Assembly (NCBI GenBank): GCA_945888375.1
Contig: CAMCZZ010000013.1
Span: forward strand, 26,643-90,642
Source: Akkermansia muciniphila
GTDB taxonomy: Bacteria > Verrucomicrobiota > Verrucomicrobiia > Opitutales > Opitutaceae
Direction of reading: 5' to 3'
Length of the DNA: 64,000 bases
The notes below the pieces were generated by a model. It was not told where the DNA came from. It worked only from the letters and a program-made list of their open reading frames with translations, and ran no database searches. Shown one piece after another: positions 62,318-64,000 of this stretch. Position numbers and translations under genes: made by a program. Numbering within the stretch: position 1 is the first letter of the stretch; the number at the start of each line of letters is the position of its first letter.

Positions 62318-63898
62318 ATGAAAAATTGGACCATCGGAAGACTTGTCACCTTGGGGTTTGCCGCCCTGACCCTGCTAATCGCAGTCATCTGCGGCGTAGC
62401 CTATCAACGCATTCTTCAGGTAGAGAAGACCAACGACGAAATCGTTGAGCACAGCCTGCCCGCGCTGGCCCTGATCGGAGACATCGAGGCTACTGTTAAA
62501 CAAAACTACATCAATGTTTTGCTTCACTTGAGCGAGAAGGATTCCGCCCGGCTGAAAGAACTGGAGAAGAAAATGGAGGAAACCTCCGGCATCCTGGCCG
62601 ATCTCTATAAAAAATTCACCGAGCTCCCGCTCTCTCCGGAAGACCTAGCCCTGTATCAAACCATGAGCAATTTGCGCGAAGCCTATGTGGCCCAGCACAA
62701 TGCTCTTTTGGAACTAAGTCGTAAAAAAACCGCTGGAACCGAGGATCTCGTTCACCAAAAGCTGCACCCGGCTTTCGTCACCTACATCGAAGCACTCAAC
62801 GCCTTGGGTTCCAAAAACCGCGAGACGACTCGCGCCAGTTCCACCAAAGCGGTCACCACCATCCAGCAAACTCAGCTCGTGCTGCTGATCGGCGCCGGCG
62901 CCTCCTTGCTGCTCGGCTCGATCATCGGCGTAGCCATCGTGCGCCGGACCCGCAACGTCCTCGGCGACCTGAGCACCCGGCTTTCGGATGGCTCCACCCA
63001 ACTCACCGCCGCCGCCGGTGAAATCAGCCGCTCCAGCCAATCCCTCGCCCAGGGCGCCAGCCAGCAGGCCGCCACCCTCGAGGAGACCAGCGCCTCCCTG
63101 GAGGAAATCTCCGGTATGACCCGCCGGAATGCAGAAAATGCCGGCAAGGCCAAGGGACTCGCCAACCAAACCCGTCAAGCCGCAGAGGCCGGGGCCGCCG
63201 ATATCCAGGAGATGACCGAGGCCATGACCTCGATCAAGGTAGCTTCGGACAACATCTCCAAAATCATCAAGACGATCGACGAAATCGCCTTCCAGACCAA
63301 CATCCTCGCACTCAATGCCGCCGTGGAGGCCGCCCGCGCCGGCGAGGCCGGAGCCGGCTTCGCCGTGGTCGCCGACGAAGTGCGCTCACTCGCCCAGCGC
63401 TCCGCCCTCGCCTCCCGCGAGACCGCCGAGAAAATCGCCGACTCGATCCGCCGGAGCGAGGCCGGCGGCAACATCAGCGCCAAAATCACCGCCAGCCTCT
63501 CGGAAATCGTGGCCAAGGCCCGCGAGGTGGATACGATCGTCGCTGAAATCGCCCAGGCCTCCTCGGAGCAAAACAACGGCATCACCCAAGTGGTTACCGC
63601 CGTCACCCAGATGGACAAGGTCACCCAGACCACCGCCGCTACCGCCGAGGAGACGGCCAGCGCTTCCCAGCAACTCAACGCCCAGGCCATCTCCCTCGAT
63701 GAAGTGGTCGGCGATCTCGACCGCCTCGTGACCGGCAGCCGCGTAAAACATGCGCCCAAACCCGCCGCCGAGAAGGCGCCGGGCCCCTCGTTCACGTTTA
63801 CCACCACCAAATCGGAGCCGGCCCACGCCGCGCTGCCACCGCCCCCACTGCCCGCGGCCCGCTCCAACCCCAACTCCTACGGGGAACCGCTCTCTTAG
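62318..63898 (+). CDS. Methyl-accepting chemotaxis protein
   Basis: A 526-residue transmembrane chemoreceptor. First helix [20 protein letters not shown], a four-helix-bundle (4HB_MCP) periplasmic sensor of about 155 residues, second helix [20 protein letters not shown], then a HAMP-poor junction leading to a cytoplasmic coiled coil. The signalling tip is [20 protein letters not shown] followed by [20 protein letters not shown]. The C-terminus is a proline-rich linker ([11 protein letters not shown]...[11 protein letters not shown]) without a CheR-binding pentapeptide. The ATG at 62318 is supported by the sigma-28 promoter, which overlaps the earlier in-frame start at 62273. The ligand is unknown. 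Confidence 0.94.
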   Translation: MKNWTIGRLVTLGFAALTLLIAVICGVAYQRILQVEKTNDEIVEHSLPALALIGDIEATVKQNYINVLLHLSEKDSARLKELEKKMEETSGILADLYKKFTELPLSPEDLALYQTMSNLREAYVAQHNALLELSRKKTAGTEDLVHQKLHPAFVTYIEALNALGSKNRETTRASSTKAVTTIQQTQLVLLIGAGASLLLGSIIGVAIVRRTRNVLGDLSTRLSDGSTQLTAAAGEISRSSQSLAQGASQQAATLEETSASLEEISGMTRRNAENAGKAKGLANQTRQAAEAGAADIQEMTEAMTSIKVASDNISKIIKTIDEIAFQTNILALNAAVEAARAGEAGAGFAVVADEVRSLAQRSALASRETAEKIADSIRRSEAGGNISAKITASLSEIVAKAREVDTIVAEIAQASSEQNNGITQVVTAVTQMDKVTQTTAATAEETASASQQLNAQAISLDEVVGDLDRLVTGSRVKHAPKPAAEKAPGPSFTFTTTKSEPAHAALPPPPLPAARSNPNSYGEPLS

Positions 63899-64000
63899 TT
63901 GTGTCCGTCAAGTTCAGCAAAAGGGTCTGGGTTGGTAGGTGGATTGAAGACCTAAAGATTAAAAATGGGGAGGGGTGCAGGGGCGGGGGCATGGCCCCCG
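63899..64000. other. Window-end intergenic sequence
   Basis: No gene begins here. The last bases contain a GC-rich inverted repeat (GGGGGC-AT-GCCCCC type, about 63983-64000) preceded by a G-rich stretch; it is cut by the window edge and cannot be classified. Confidence 0.3.

Overview
The window looks like a chromosomal segment of a Verrucomicrobiota bacterium, most likely Opitutaceae-like; this is inference. It is GC-rich and Gram-negative (Kdo/LPS genes, a lipid-A-type N-terminal domain protein, type II secretion genes). It carries long proteins made of autotransporter-associated beta-strand repeats, a PEP-CTERM protein, several plant-polysaccharide enzymes, and start codons that mostly lack a Shine-Dalgarno sequence. 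Three tRNAs were found: CAT-anticodon Met/Ile2, Ala-GGC and Lys-TTT. I saw no rRNA operon, CRISPR array or intact insertion sequence.

Layout. 1-3.3 kb is a lipid or undecaprenyl glycosylation operon: GT2 (5' end outside the window), LAB_N protein, PAP2 phosphatase and ArnT-like GT. 3.5-8.7 kb has a small exported protein overlapping a giant PL11 rhamnogalacturonan lyase. 9.2-12.3 kb has a tRNA and the glycolate/lactate-oxidase-like pair glcD-glcF. 12.3-15.1 kb has a divergent pair, a DUF6250-like secreted protein and a GH42 beta-galactosidase. 15.2-19.7 kb has a small secreted FN3-like protein and a 1337-residue PEP-CTERM repeat protein. 19.8-25.1 kb is an operon of LolD-like ATPase, FtsX-like permease, AttH/CrtC-like lipocalin and SDR. 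25.2-32.6 kb has tRNA-Ala, kdsB, HPr, a cytochrome b562-like protein, mntR, a chromate transporter, an aminotransferase, a LysM lipoprotein and kdsD. 32.7-37.7 kb has a class I fumarase, tRNA-Lys, an S24/S26-like lipoprotein, a LuxR-type response regulator and a membrane-protein/HTH pair with tandem operators. 37.1-43.8 kb has a second small exported protein divergent from a second, 2022-residue PL11 lyase. 43.8-48.9 kb has GT4, sufT, sppA and a conserved unknown. 48.9-54.6 kb is a tightly overlapped type II secretion pseudopilus operon (gspC-like, G, H, I, J, K, L, M). 54.7-59.9 kb has an MDR reductase, an RluE-type pseudouridine synthase, a Gfo/Idh oxidoreductase, a TrmH-type methyltransferase and a GH53 galactanase. 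60.0-60.4 kb holds remnants of two foreign genes. 60.3-63.9 kb has an OppA-like lipoprotein and a chemotaxis receptor with a near-consensus sigma-28 promoter.

Together the secreted enzymes form a dispersed pectin (rhamnogalacturonan I) toolkit: PL11 for the backbone, GH53 for the galactan side chains and GH42 for the released galacto-oligosaccharides. I infer that the type II secretion system could export some of them. The most interesting structures are the two giant lyases with paralogous small exported partners, the large modules and C-terminal tails shared among the secreted proteins, the decayed KilA-N/methylase junction that appears to form the 5' end of the OppA gene, and two hairpin-rich intergenic stretches.
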